A DNA stretch of 64,000 bases from Macrophomina tecta. Taxonomy: Eukaryota > Ascomycota > Dothideomycetes > Botryosphaeriales > Botryosphaeriaceae. Where the stretch lies: assembly GCA_024180945.1 (NCBI GenBank), contig JAKSGN010000002.1, positions 2,790,001-2,854,000 on the forward strand. The letters run 5' to 3'. The notes beneath the pieces were generated by a model. The model was not told where the DNA came from. It saw only the letters and a program-made list of their open reading frames with translations, and did no database searches. The translations under genes and the position numbers were made by a program. The first letter of the stretch is position 1, and each line of letters opens with the position of its first letter. Shown here piece after piece: positions 21,893-33,709 of this stretch.

Positions 21893-23695
21893 CTAGAGAG
21901 ACGGAGCTATATCCCTCTTAACAGGCTTCACCTTGAGCCAGAGTGGTTTCTTGTGCCATAGAGCCCAGTAGCACTTCTGGTCGGGCCAGGTGCCGCGGCT
22001 TTCGTCGCAAAGCTCGAAATCAAACCTCCACAACAGGCTGACAGCTATTAGCCGCATCTCATGCAGAGCCAGGCTGCCCAAGACGTCAGTTCCACATGCA
22101 CAAAGAGAGTTGAAAGATCGAGCTTACTTCTTTCCAATGCAGTTCCTCGGGCCGTAAGAGAACGGCTGAAAGACGTCTCGACGATCATCGGCATACTTTG
22201 CGTATAATGGGTCGGATGGAAGCCATCTCTCAGGGACAAAGTCTTCAGGGTCTTTGAAATTGTGCGGCGAGTGGTATGCGGCGAAGGTGGAGATAGCAAC
22301 TCTGGTCTTCAAGGACGTTAGCGCTGTCTTTGGGTTTATTGGAGGCGTTTTAACTACCTGATCAGGCACAAATTGTCCGTTGACTTCTCCGCCTCCGTTG
22401 ACTACAAGACGCGGAATGGAAAGAGGGGTTGCAGGATATACTAAGGTGGTATTAGTCAGGGAGTCGCTGTTATCCAGGGCTTATTGGAAAACCTACGCCG
22501 CATCGACTCATCAAAGCAAGCTGCCAAGTACTTGAGTTTCTGAATGTTTTCGATTGTATGGTCTGCCTCCGATGAGAAGCTTGATCGGATCTCTTTCAAG
22601 AGCTTCTCCAACTTATCGGGATGAGAAAGGAGGTTGTACATTAGTCCAGAAAGCGATGTTGCAGTCGTTTCGGAGCCGGCAGCCATGAAGAGGTTCGCAT
22701 TGGCCTTCATGTCCTCGCGATCGAGTACCTCGCTGTCCTTGCTGTTTAAAACCAGGCTCCAGAAATCAGGCTTCTCGGTCACTTTCCCTTTGGCCAGGCG
22801 TTTGTCCACTGCGTTGGATGCGTATCGTGTGTTCTCCGCCTGACTCTCTAGAAGCCTGCTCGGGAGTATTAACGTGGCCAGTCTCACGAGCCATGGGAAA
22901 AGTGATAGATAAGGGCCCAAGAACAATGCGTCATCGATGCTTTCAACCCAGCCGTACATCTTGCCGTCGTCCAGCAGGCCCATGCTCTCTCCAAAGGCAA
23001 GCTCACCGATGATGTCGAAGGTGATGCAGTTGAACATCCGGACAAAATTTACTGGGATATCCTTGTCCTGGTTAATAAGCTCGTAGATGTTACGGACGAG
23101 CTTGTCGACGTGTCCACGGATCATAGGCTCCTGGGCCCTGAGCGCGCGATCGGAGAAGCCAGGCTGGAAGACTTTCCTCAACGCCTTGTGTTCAGTATCA
23201 TCGAGCTTTGCGAGGATAGAGAACCGGCCGTTGCTCTCAGGTCCGTACAGCTGCGGGTCTTTCATGATGGCTGCCTTCTTGTTGCCTCCGACTTTGTAGC
23301 CGTAGATATCCTTCCAAACCTCGGCATCAATGAAGCTGAGCCGATTCGGCCCAATGCGCACCGTTTTGCCGTACTTCTGGTGGAGGCTACAGAGGTGCTT
23401 GACTAGATCGCCTCGGACCCAATACCACAAGTACACGAGCTCGGTGAATGCGGATAAGAACGGCCCGGGAATTTTTGATAAGGGGTGGAAGTAGACGTTG
23501 TACAGGCCTTTGGTGAGGATGACGAAAAGGACTGCAAAGAAAATTCAGATGTAAGGATATCAGTCGGGGAGACCTGAAGGCCGACTTACGGGATAACAAA
23601 ACGAGGGTCGGAAGCATTGATGTCGAAAGACGGTCAGCCCCAGACACGTTGGGCAAAGAGGGCAACGATTTGGAACTATCAAGGATGGAGGACAT
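21893..23695 (-). CDS. Cytochrome P450 monooxygenase, CYP65-like
   Basis: Exons 23695-23590, 23531-22497, 22440-22358, 22306-22128 and 22073-21893 join in frame to 527 aa. There is an N-terminal hydrophobic anchor followed by the proline-rich hinge (HPLSKIPGPF). AGSETTATSLSG is the I-helix oxygen-activation motif, ESMR the ExxR of helix K, PERW the PERF-like motif, and FSYGPRNCIG the haem loop with the thiolate Cys. The segment DIIGELAFGESMGLLDDGKMYGW is typical of the CYP65/isotrichodermin 15-hydroxylase-like group. It acts at the ER with cytochrome P450 reductase; the substrate is unknown. It lies beside the Zn2Cys6 regulator and PDR transporter, suggesting a tailoring or detoxification role. 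The promoter has a GTATATAC box. Confidence 0.92.
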
Positions 23696-23776
23696 GGCAT
23701 ATGAAAGCAGCTCGCAAAGATTTCAGCTTGCGGTTTTCTGAGTATCTGAAGTTACCATGATCGCGTGCTGCCTTCT

Positions 23777-23784
23777 GTATATAC
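23777..23784 (-). promoter_or_regulatory. TATA-like box of CYP gene
   Basis: The palindrome GTATATAC lies about 83 bases before the start of the minus-strand CYP gene. Confidence 0.5.
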
Positions 23785-24106
23785 TGCGGCAGTCTTTCAG
23801 GCTAACCACATCCGGTAAAAATCTCGCGGGTGCGACAGGGCCGCCAAGGATCGTCATATACTTTGGTCAGGCTCATTGCACAGCCTACAGAAATGAGTTT
23901 TTAGAAGTCCATTGCGGTGCAGTGGGCCCACCAAGTCTCCCGGCCTCGCCAAGCTCGCTATAACGTAGCCAATCTTAGCAGTCTAGCAAGGCACCCAAAA
24001 CACGCTTGGATTACGACAAAATTCATGCCAAACATTAGTATTAATGAATCATACCCATGCCGCTTTAGCTTGGTGTTTTAGAAGCATGTGTATTAACCTT
24101 CTATCC

Positions 24107-24245
24107 TTCTGTATAAAGAATTATTAGGGCTAATCCCCACCAGGCTGGTTATTGCTGTATCTTTTTGTCGACCGACCCGCTGCTCGCGGCCCAATGGCTT
24201 TGCAGCTACGACCGAAACCCAACACGGTCGCCGCGCGGCAGCAAT
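24107..24245 (+). repeat. Diverged repeat, copy A
   Basis: About 130 bases match copy B at 24575-24720 in the same order: CTGTATAAAG, ACCAGGCTGGTTAT, a T run, GTCGACCGACC, CAATGGCTTTGCAGC and GGTCGCCGCGC. The copies differ at many positions, and the T run is only five bases here. No coding capacity is seen. Confidence 0.65.
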
Positions 24246-24574
24246 TAGCTCATTGCTCCTCAACTTCTTTTCTTCTTTCCTTAGCTTAGAAACTTCCTCA
24301 ACATGAGCCCGTTTTGAAGACAGTTCAGTGCAGGCCGTGACATTAACTTGGCTAAATACGCGCTTCTTTTTGCCTCTGGATCACGCTCTACTACGATGAA
24401 TCTAAGCGTCCTAAAGCGCTGGAGAATGCGGCCTAGACTATAAGTAAAGTATTATTTCTTTTTTTTATAGGTTGATTTTTGTTGTGGTAGTGCTTTTGCT
24501 ATGGAAAGTCAAATGCCCATTATCGGTTCTTGTCTATGCTGCGCGCTGCCGAGAGTTACGGAACACGCCTCTGT

Positions 24575-24722
24575 GTATAGAGTCATTGAGGCTAACCAGC
24601 ACCAGGCTGGTTATGGCGGTAATTTTTTTTTTTTTTTTTTTGTCGACCGACCGGCTACGCGTGGTCGAATGGCTTTCGCAGCAACGATTGGAACGCAACG
24701 TGGTCGCCGCGCTGCAACACCG
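24575..24722 (+). repeat. Diverged repeat, copy B, with hairpin and T19 run
   Basis: Second copy of the element, 460 bases after copy A. It contains a perfect 8-bp hairpin (TAACCAGC/GCTGGTTA, 24593-24613) and a 19-base T run (24623-24641), then GTCGACCGACC and GGTCGCCGCGC as in copy A. Short length, homopolymer and dispersed copies are compatible with a SINE or other small non-autonomous element, but no target-site duplication was identified. Confidence 0.65.
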
Positions 24723-25509
24723 AGTACTATTCCGACCGGATGATTAGACTCTGGTCAGTGCCCTCGATGGTGGATTTAGGCACGTCCTGCGCGCTCACAC
24801 GACAGCGGAATAGAGGATTCCACGCTGGCGAGGCGAGAGCCCCGTTCTCCGACGCTTCTGGCCAAAGATGTCCTGTGGAGGAGCGCGCCCAGGCGGCATC
24901 CGGGGTGGTTCTTTGGCGGGGTGGGCACACGGGTGCACGTGGTTTTTGTGTTCCGGCAACAAGGCAGGGATATTGAGGTCCTAGTACTGTGCGCTTGGGG
25001 CACCCCTGGTGTTGGAACTCGTGCCACTGTGCCTTCCGTAGGCAGCCGATCCGCAGGCTGTTTCGGCCCTGTGAGTTGCCGCGATGACACTGCCGGAGTT
25101 TACCGACCAGAGGACGACGCAGGCCGTGGGCCCCGGCATCAGGGCCTGCGTCCATCTCGCGCGCTATGATTTCCCTTTTCGTGCCGCTAGAGCCTTGTAA
25201 CGCTAATACACATTACGCTATGCGCGATGCTAAGCCTTACTCCGCCCCGTCGCCATTGTTTGAATCGCGAAGACGGAGAAAAAGACGAGGTGCTAGGGAA
25301 TTGCCCTCTGCAGAACCACCGTTCGCGCTGGGGCCTTGCATGAAGCTCGAGCCGTCAAGCCAAGTCGCGCCTAGGCTTCGAGTCTTTTGCCCGCACCAAG
25401 AGCCGGAGGGAAGCGCTTTGAACATACTTAGTCCCCCGTCTCCCGAGGAAACATCTCGTGCCGGCATTCTTTTCCCACCTTCCACCCGAGCCTTTCCCCC
25501 AAGAGGACG
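24723..25509. other. Unassigned sequence before the regulator
   Basis: A 142-codon minus-strand frame (24727-25155) and overlapping plus frames are open but unrecognised. The region could be a relic of a mobile element that includes the neighbouring repeat copies, or simply the promoter of the Zn2Cys6 gene. Confidence 0.35.
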
Positions 25510-28133
25510 ATGGACGCAGTGAAGATCGGCCGAAGTTGTGACGCGTGCAAATGTCGGAAGGTCCGATGCATCAGTAAGCATACCGCCTGCGGGGCCGATT
25601 CCAATACTTACCGTATACCGCTGTAGAGGAAAACGAGGCGGATGCATCTTGTATCCATTGCCGGGCAAGTCTCTCGTCATTCACGGGCTCTTGGTCATTG
25701 CTGACTATTTGGCCAGAGACGTGGAGCTGATTGCCATTTCAGTGCTTTCAAGAAACGCAGACGGCGGCTGCACCAGTCGGCCGGAGCATGTGAGTTCCCC
25801 CGTCCTCTTGCGTTAGCAGTCGGCCGTTGATCGGCTCTAGCTCAAAGTTCACCTCATGGGTCTCCGGAGAGCCTGGGAGACATGCCTAGAGCTCCTGAAA
25901 CATCGAGGCCTGAGCGCTCAATACCTCATCCAAAGCGCGCGAGAGGCTCCATGTTGTACATGGATCACCTCCTTGGGGGTGGGAGCTTAACCGGGAGACA
26001 AGTGTGTGAAGGAATTTTCCGGGCAAGCGATCATCACAGTCAGCACGCAATACCCACGGCCGCCGTGCAGATCGCTGACGTAAAGCCGTAGTCGTCAGCT
26101 CCAACATCGCTTTCTTTTCCGCACGCCGGTTGGCTGCTCTCGGCCAGCGATTGGGCCACGACAGGGTGAAGCAAGTGCTCGACAGCATTGAATCTACTGT
26201 GAGAGAAAAGATTACGGCAACAGATGTCATTGCTTCATCTCTCAACTCGAGCTCTGGCTCAAAGCTGTACTCGCAAGAGCCGGTGTCCTTACTGCGGGCA
26301 TACATCAGATGTAGTGAGCTCCCATCCCACGGACACCGCAAAAGCTGACAGCATGGTAGCGTACTTTGACAACGTGCATCCAATCTATCCGTTTCTAAAC
26401 GAGCATCTCTTTGAGCAGAGGGCGTTTGGACCCCACCTCGGATCCTTTTTGGCAAAAGACCCGGCTTGGGCAGCCCTTTACTACACAGTGCTCGCTCTCG
26501 GCTGCCAGTATCATGGCGGCGGCGACTTCATGCCCGGAAGGGGTAAAGCATGGGAGTTTTTCAGCGTCGCTCTTTCCCTCCTTCCTCAATTCATGCTCTT
26601 TGGTAGAAGTTTGGCCAATGCTCAGGTTTGTCCCCCCGCCTGGCATGAGAGGCCTCTAGTTGCTGACAGGCACAGGCCTTGGTAGCAATGGTGGACAACC
26701 CCGCAGCGCAAGCACATTTTTCAGGCCGCTGACCTCAACTAAGACAATTTTTTCCCGCAACTTCGTTGGCCTGGCCATCGAGGACTGTCTCATGGGTGAG
26801 ACTGCCCGCGCGGCTCGAGATCTCATCTCCTACAATGCCAATACGTCCGAGACGAACGCAGAAGACGTACACAGGACCTTTTGGGTCATATACGCCTTAG
26901 AGAAAGATCTTTGTTTTGTGGAAGGGAAGGCATCTGTAAGTGATTGGCATTGAGTCTGAATTTGCGGAGAACCTGATGTGCCAAGTTCATTGCCGACCAT
27001 GACATTGGCTGTCCTATGCTAAAGAGTTCTGGTGGGCAATTTGGTGATTTGGATTGGCCACTCACCTTTGCCCGCCTCGCCCGCATCCTCACAAAGACGT
27101 ACGAGTCTCTCTTTTCTGTGAGCGCGACGCTTCAATCTCTTGAGGAATCCTATAGCGCTATTGATTCTTGCCGGGCCGATCTAGAGCAATGGAGAGCCGC
27201 CCTTCCCCCGGCTTTTCAGCCGGAGTCTCCCCTACCAGCTTCATGCAGGTCCACGCCCGCCGTCATGCAAGTCGCTCTTAGAATTCGACTGTCTTACTAC
27301 AACCTCGTCATAGTCCTATCCCGGCTCACTATACACGTCGGTAAGGGATGGCGAAACCGGCTTTCAGACCAGGGAATTGACATATAATTGTCAGATAATG
27401 GACTCGATTCGGAGCGTCAATCAAAGAGCTTTGACGCACTGCTCAGCTCGGCACGCTCCGTGCTGGATCTGTCAAGTTATATAGACCAGGAGCCTTACAT
27501 GCCCATATGGTATGTGCGAAGGAGTTTCTACACAACCTTGCGTACTGATTCCTAGCCAGGATCTTGTGCAGCATGCCGCTTACAGCGCTATTCATATTGT
27601 TCGACTTTACCGTACACAAACCAACGCACCCCGATACTGCAATAAACCTGAAGTTCTTGGACGTCGCCGCTGGCTATTTCAGCCGACTTGATCTGGCAAG
27701 CGCAGGGGCTTTCCCGAGCGGTATAGTGGCGGAGTTCGGCCGCATCGCTCACGAACACGTCCGAGCTGTGAAGCTCAGAGAGACAGAAAATCAGCGCGAC
27801 GACCTGGAAATCGAGTCAAATCGTCCAGGATTGCAGGAAAAGTGGCCGCTTGCGCCTTGGAGCGCGCAAGCTACGTTTAATGTATGCTGGCTAAATGCCC
27901 TTGGAACCGCGTTCGTTATCGAACTGACCGGAATACAGTACGATAGTTCCGATCTCATGGACACAAAGATGCCAGTTGTGTCCTGTATGAGTGATGAGTT
28001 TTGGGAGATGACGTCGCGAGGCGCAGGATTGGACTTGATGAATTTATTTAGTGGGTTCACGACTAGTGCTCCTTTCATACACCAGGCCGACAGTTCCGGG
28101 CACAACGACCCCAATCTTGCAAAGGACTCATAG
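25510..28133 (+). CDS. Zn2Cys6 transcription factor of the CYP/ABC cluster
   Basis: An 11-exon model gives about 693 aa: 25510-25573, 25627-25664, 25717-25789, 25841-26003, 26099-26310, 26345-26625, 26676-26690, 26744-26935, 26986-27340, 27395-27509 and 27560-28133. The zinc cluster is complete only after splicing: SCDACKCRKVRC, then SCIHCRRRGADC (C-X2-C-X6-C twice), followed by the basic stretch KKRRRRLH. The second intron starts with GC (CGG/GCAAGT). The middle and C-terminal parts are a fungal-specific regulator domain (MVAYFDNVHPIYPFLNEHLF; RTFWVIYALEKDLCF). The exon 4/5 junction is ambiguous by a few residues, and exon 7 has only 15 bases. As neighbour of a CYP and a PDR pump, it is probably their pathway regulator. 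Confidence 0.82.
25665..25716 (+). other. GC-AG intron inside the zinc cluster
   Basis: Donor GCAAGT, acceptor GGCCAG. Only this splice yields the exact C-X2-C-X6-C spacing of the second half of the zinc cluster, so the rare GC donor is well supported. Confidence 0.75.
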
Positions 28134-28733
28134 GAATAGGCGCCACATTGCTTTATTTACTTTCAGAGCGAGCTTTCTCCCCAAATAAGCTGAGCAATTT
28201 GTAGGTAGAGCGGAGAATCTCGTACGGTGTGCTCGTTGTTTGCTCAAGTTGAGATGTCCATCCTAGCCTCGACTATTGGTAAGCAATAATACAAAAGTTC
28301 TATTTCTCAATCGTATTACAAACACGGTATCCAATTAGAAAACAAAGTTCGGCGCATTGCATATCAGCTCGGGTGTTCGGGTCCTCAGACTCGGGTCGTC
28401 AACCTCGGGTCTCTCGATGCTCGGCTCGGCGTTCAGTGGACGCGCTCATCGAGCAAATTTCTTGGCGAATCCCAAAGTAGCCTAGGCCTTTGTAGCCCCC
28501 CCAGTCGTGACATTCACTAGCTCCTGAATTGTGGCTGCTATGGCTTGTTGCCCAGGCGCGTCCCGCGGACTCCTCGCTCGCCGGGGTATGGAGCATGCGG
28601 GTTTATGCAGCAAGTATAAGTATATTTGCAACTCATTCAGAATACATGCCATTCAACTCCGATTACCGATCTAATACCTCGTCATTTGTCCAAAAAAGCG
28701 GCATTTCAGGATCATTATCGGCATCTGCCTACC
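28134..28733. other. Promoter region of the ABC transporter
   Basis: No gene. The frame of the transporter stays open upstream of 28734 but offers no ATG. A TATA-like stretch lies at 28615-28627. Confidence 0.5.
28615..28627 (+). promoter_or_regulatory. TATA-like stretch of ABC transporter gene
   Basis: TATAAGTATATTT lies about 110 bases before the chosen start codon of the PDR transporter. Confidence 0.5.
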
Positions 28734-31700
28734 ATGTTCCAAACTGGGGCCGTCAATACTGGCTTACCAGCAGGCCACATCACGCCAAGGGAGAGCCAGG
28801 AATCGTCCAACGACAGCACTAAAGATCCTCAACAGCCGACTTCACATTCCGGCGACCGCGATCTTGAAACAACATTAGACATAAGGTCTCTCGCTAAAGA
28901 GCTCAGCAGGCATTCCATCCCACTTCCCAATGAGCCCATCAGTCTATTCCACCCAGAGCCTGGATCCGATTTGGACCCCACATCACCAGCTTTTAGTTCT
29001 GAAAAATGGGTTAAGTCTCTTCTGAGGGTTGAAGACTTGGATCCTAACGTGGGACCTCGCCGCAAGTCGGGCGTCGCCTTTAAGAACCTCAACGTCTTCG
29101 GGTACGCCGAAGGCACAGACTACCAAAAGAACATTATCAATGTCGCACTCTCAATAGTGCAGATAGGGCGGAAACTGCTCGGCCGCGCCGACCAGAGAGT
29201 GTGCATTCTACGGGACTTTGAGGGTGTGATCGAGGCAGGAGAAATGCTTGTCGTTTTGGGGCCCCCAGGCTCGGGCTGCACCACACTGCTGAAGACCATC
29301 GCGGGGGAAACTGAGGGTGTCACTGTCGACAAGAACGCACAATTCAACTACCAAGGCAAGCTTTGCTCAACTAAATCACAAGCATGACTGCTGACGGGCA
29401 AGTAGGTATAAGCGCTGAGGCCATGCACAAGTACTACAGAGGCGAAGCCATATACACTGCCGAGAATGACGTCCACTTCCCCATGCTTACCGTGGGAGAG
29501 ACACTGTCATTTGCTGCTCAAGCTCGAGCTCCTTCGAAACTCCCGGGCGGTGTCTCGACTTCGGTATACATCCAGAACATTCGAGACGCGACTATGGCCA
29601 TGTATGGTATCTCCCACACTCTGAACACAAGAGTGGGCAACGATTTTATCCGTGGCGTAAGCGGTGGAGAGCGCAAGAGAGTGAGTATTGCAGAGGCGAC
29701 GCTTGGCCGTTCGCCATTGCAATGCTGGGATAATAGCACTCGCGGGCTGGATAGTGCAAATGCCATCGAGTTCTGCAAGACCTTGAAGCAGTCGACTCGA
29801 TTGGCAGACGTTACAGCGATGGTGGCTATTTACCAAGCCCCCCAAAGTGCCTACGACGTAAGGACATTACCATTTGTTCCAGACTTAAGCTGACGCGAAT
29901 GCAGTTATTTGACAAGGTCACAGTCCTTTATGAGGGCAGGCAGATTTTCTTCGGGAGAATAGACGAAGCGAAACAGTATTTTGAGGACCTTGGATTTAAA
30001 TGTAATTTTCGTCCCTGTATCTCCTTTTCGGTAGCTGATGCATTCCAGGTGCCGACCGCCAGACAACGCCCGACTTTTTGACCTCCATGACCAGTCCGGC
30101 TGAGCGCATCATCAAACCGGGTTATGAGAACCTTGTGCCTCGTACCCCCATCGAGTTTGCCGATAGATGGAAAGCTAGTCAGGCTCGCCAGACACTCCTT
30201 ACCGCCATAGACAAGTTCAACAGAGACTATCCCATCGGTGGCGAGGACTACAAGCGCTTCTCCGAGTCCCGCCGGGCGCAACAGTCTCGCCGCCAGAGAC
30301 CTCATTCTCCCTACACGCTCTCATACTCGCAACAAGTCAGGCTTTGTCTCTGGCGAGGGTACCGAAGATTTGTGGGTGACCCATCGCTTACGGCAATCCA
30401 GTTGTTCTCCAACATTTCCCTTGCCCTCTGCTTGGGCTCAGTATTTTACAACATGAAGCCTGATACCAATAGCTTTTACGGCAGAGGAGGCGTCATATTC
30501 TTTGCTCTGCTCCTGAACGCATTTGGAAGCGCCCTGGAGGTTAGTGCAGCTTGCACATCTCTTTCCCTAAATTTAACAAGAGCTCACATCCTGCAGATTC
30601 TGACCCTTTACGAACAACGACCGATCGTCGAAAAGCATGCTCGATATGCATACTACCACCCATCGGCAGAAGCCATCTCAAGCATGTTAATGGACATCCC
30701 GTATAAAGTCGCCAATAGCATCTTCTTCAACCTCATTATCTACTTTCTCCCGAACCTGCGGAGAGAACCCGGCCCCTTCTTTTTCTTCCTATTCGTCTCT
30801 TTCGTCAGCACGCTGTGCATGTCGAGTATATTCCGGTCCATTGCGTCTCTCTCCCGCACGCTGCCACAGGCCATGGTCCCCACGGCCGTGCTGATCTACG
30901 CCCTTGTAATGTACACGGGTTTCAGCATCCCCATCTCCTACATGCGCGGCTGGTCGCGCTGGATCAACTATCTCAATCCACTCGCCTACTCCTTCGAAGC
31001 CCTCATGGTCAACGAGTTTGACGGCAGAAGCTTCTCATGCGCGGCTTTCGTCCCATCCGGCCCCGGCTACGTCGACCTGGCGCCGGACCAGCGCGTGTGC
31101 GCCGCCGTCGGCAGCGTGCCGCGGGTGTCGACGGTGAGCGGAGCTGCCTACGCCGCGTCGAGCTATAGGTACAAGGCCGCGCACAAGTGGAGGCAAGTAA
31201 TCAACCTACCGCAAAACATACGAGTGGAGCCATGAGCTGACTCTGCTCCCAACAGGAATGTCGGCATCATGTTCGGCTTCTGGATCGGGCTGACGGCGCT
31301 CTACCTCATCGCTGCAGAGCTCGTCTCGGAGAAGAAGAGCCGCGGCGAGGTGCTGCTGTTTCCGCGCTCCAAAGTCTCGGCTCGGGCGAGGCGCGGTGGC
31401 CAGCGCGACATCGAGGGCGCGGTCGTGGAGAAGCCGCTTCCGGCCACGGTGCGCCCGTCGGACACGTCGCCGGTGGTAGACAAGCAGCAGGACATCTTCC
31501 ATTGGGAGGACGTGTGCTACGACATCAAGATCAAGGACGAGGAGCGGAGGATCCTGGACCATGTGGACGGATGGGTGAAACCGGGCACACTGACCGCTCT
31601 AATGGTAAGCGTGGTTGAGGGCAATTTTTGTGTCGGTGTAGTAACGAGGGAATAGGGCGCATCTGGAGCGGGCAAGACGACGCTTCTTGATGTTTTGGCG

Positions 31701-33709
31701 ACCAGAGTAACTATGGGGGTCGTCACTGGCGACATGCTGGTCAACGGGCGGCCGAGAGATGCATCATTCCAGCGCAAGACGGGATACGTACAGCAACAGG
31801 ACGTCCACTTAGCCTCTTCGACGATTCGCGAGGCGCTGGAGTTTAGTGCGTTACTGCGGCAAGGGGCGCACATCCCCTGCGCGGAGAAACTGGCCTATGT
31901 CGACGAAGTGCTGAAGTTGCTGGATATGGAAGAATATGCTGATGCTATTATCGGAGTGCCTGGAGAGGGACTAAACGTCGAACAGCGAAAGAGGCTAACT
32001 ATCGGTATCGAGCTAGCTGCGCGGCCGCAGCTGCTTCTGTTTCTGGATGAGCCAACATCTGGCTTGGATTCGCAGACGTCCTGGGCCATCTGTGACTTGA
32101 TGGAGAAGCTTACTAAAAACGGACAAGCAATTCTCTGCACGATCCATCAGCCATCAGCAATGCTGTTCCAAAGGTTTAATCGTCTTCTGCTCTTGGCCAA
32201 AGGCGGCAGAACAGTCTACTTTGGCGGTGAGTTGAAAAGTTTGATGGGGCCTTACTATTACTAATTGCCTGTGTTGCAGAGGTCGGCAAGGGTTCCTCTA
32301 ATCTGATCCGGTACTTTGAGCGCCATGGTTCATCACAGTGCCCACCCGGCGAGAACCCTGCGGAGTGGATGCTACATGTGATCGGGGCAGCGCCTGGAGC
32401 ACACACAGCCATTGATTGGCCTAGTGTCTGGCGGGCCTCTGAAGAATATCAAGAAGCAAAAGAGGAGCTCCGGAGATTGAGAAAATCAGCTCCAGAGCCG
32501 GTGCTCGAAACAAAGCAAGTCAGCGATAAAATGAGCCAAAACTCCGAGTACGCGATACCTTTTTCTTCTCAGTATTTCGAGGTTCAGAAACGCATGGCTC
32601 AGCAGTACTGGAGATCTCCAGTATACATCTACTCAAAAATCAGTCTTACCGTCCTGAGTGTAAGTTGACCCTCCCCATTGCATGAATACCAAGCTTACAA
32701 TTTCCATAGAGCCTCTTTATTGGCTTCAGCTTCTACAGGGCAGAGAACACTATCCAAGGGCTCCAGAACCAGATGTACTCTGTTCTTATGTGCATGCTAC
32801 TGTTCCTGCAACTTAGTGAGCAGATTTCCCCTGTCTTCGTCATGCATCGGTCCATCTTTGAAACCAGAGAGAGACCGTCAAAAATGTACAGCTGGAAAGG
32901 TAGATCACCGCCATGAAGATCCAGCAAAACAGATTCTGACTATAAAACAGTGTTCATGCTGAGCACCATCGGCATCGAGGCCTTTTGGAACACACTAATG
33001 GCAGTTGTCTTCTTTTTTTGTTGGTACTATCCTATCGGGCTGTATCGGAACGCCGAGGCGACAGACGACACAACACTACGGGGGTTTAAGATGTTCCTCT
33101 TCATATGGATCTTCTTCCTTTTCACAAGTACCTTCACCAACCTAGTTACCGCCGGTCTCGAGTCCGTCGACACGGCCGGCAGCATCACTTACATGGTCTT
33201 CAACCTCCTTCTCATCTTCTGCGGGTAAGTAATGGTCTAGCCATTCAGCACAACATACACAAGGGCCGAAAGCTGACCGTACGCTCTCAAACAGCGTCCT
33301 CGTACGCAAAGATGCCATGCCGGGGTTCTGGCACTTCCTTTACCGTGTCAACCCTTTCACGTACCTGATCAGCGGAATCCTGTCCACCGGCGTCGCCCGC
33401 GCCGCCATTTCCTGCGCCGCAAACGAGTATCTCGCCTTTTCGCCGCCCGCAAACCAAACTTGCGGCGACTTTATGCAGGAGTATATCGCCCGCAATGGCG
33501 GCTACCTGCTTGATCCGGCCGCGACGCAGGCGTGCCGCTTCTGTCGCCTGGATAGCACGGATGTGTATCTAGAGGGGGTCAATACCCCGTACGGCGAGGC
33601 GTGGCGAAACTTTGGGCTGATGTGGGTGTATGTCGGGTTCAACGTTATTGGCGCGCTGGCGTTGTACTGGGCGGTGCGGGTGCCGAAGGTGAAGAAGGCG
33701 AAGGCTTGA
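28734..33709 (+). CDS. PDR-type (ABCG) full-size ABC transporter
   Basis: Eleven exons (28734-29355, 29406-29857, 29905-30001, 30049-30539, 30597-31192, 31256-31604, 31656-32226, 32280-32659, 32710-32899, 32951-33224, 33295-33709) give 1478 aa, normal for the PDR family. Domain order is NBD1-TMD1-NBD2-TMD2. NBD1 has the degenerate PDR Walker [14 protein letters not shown] and signature [16 protein letters not shown]2 has canonical [12 protein letters not shown] and the diverged signature [12 protein letters not shown] with [26 protein letters not shown] and the Cys-rich last loop fit Cdr1/Pdr5-like exporters at the plasma membrane. Two introns need GC donors (29356, 31193). Substrate unknown; context suggests export of the product or a toxin handled by the neighbouring CYP. 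Confidence 0.93.
29356..29405 (+). other. GC-AG intron in ABC transporter (first)
   Basis: Donor GCAAGC after FNYQ, acceptor AAGTAG. The splice gives [21 protein letters not shown], the expected PDR sequence; no GT donor nearby restores the frame. Confidence 0.75.
31193..31255 (+). other. GC-AG intron in ABC transporter (second)
   Basis: Donor AG/GCAAGT, acceptor CAACAG. The splice yields [18 protein letters not shown]. Using the GT four bases downstream puts the next exon out of frame. Confidence 0.75.

Noticed and set aside
26130..26348. Separate small gene reading LAALGQRLGHDRVKQVL
   Set aside because: It is exon 5 of the Zn2Cys6 regulator; splicing on both sides restores one continuous frame.
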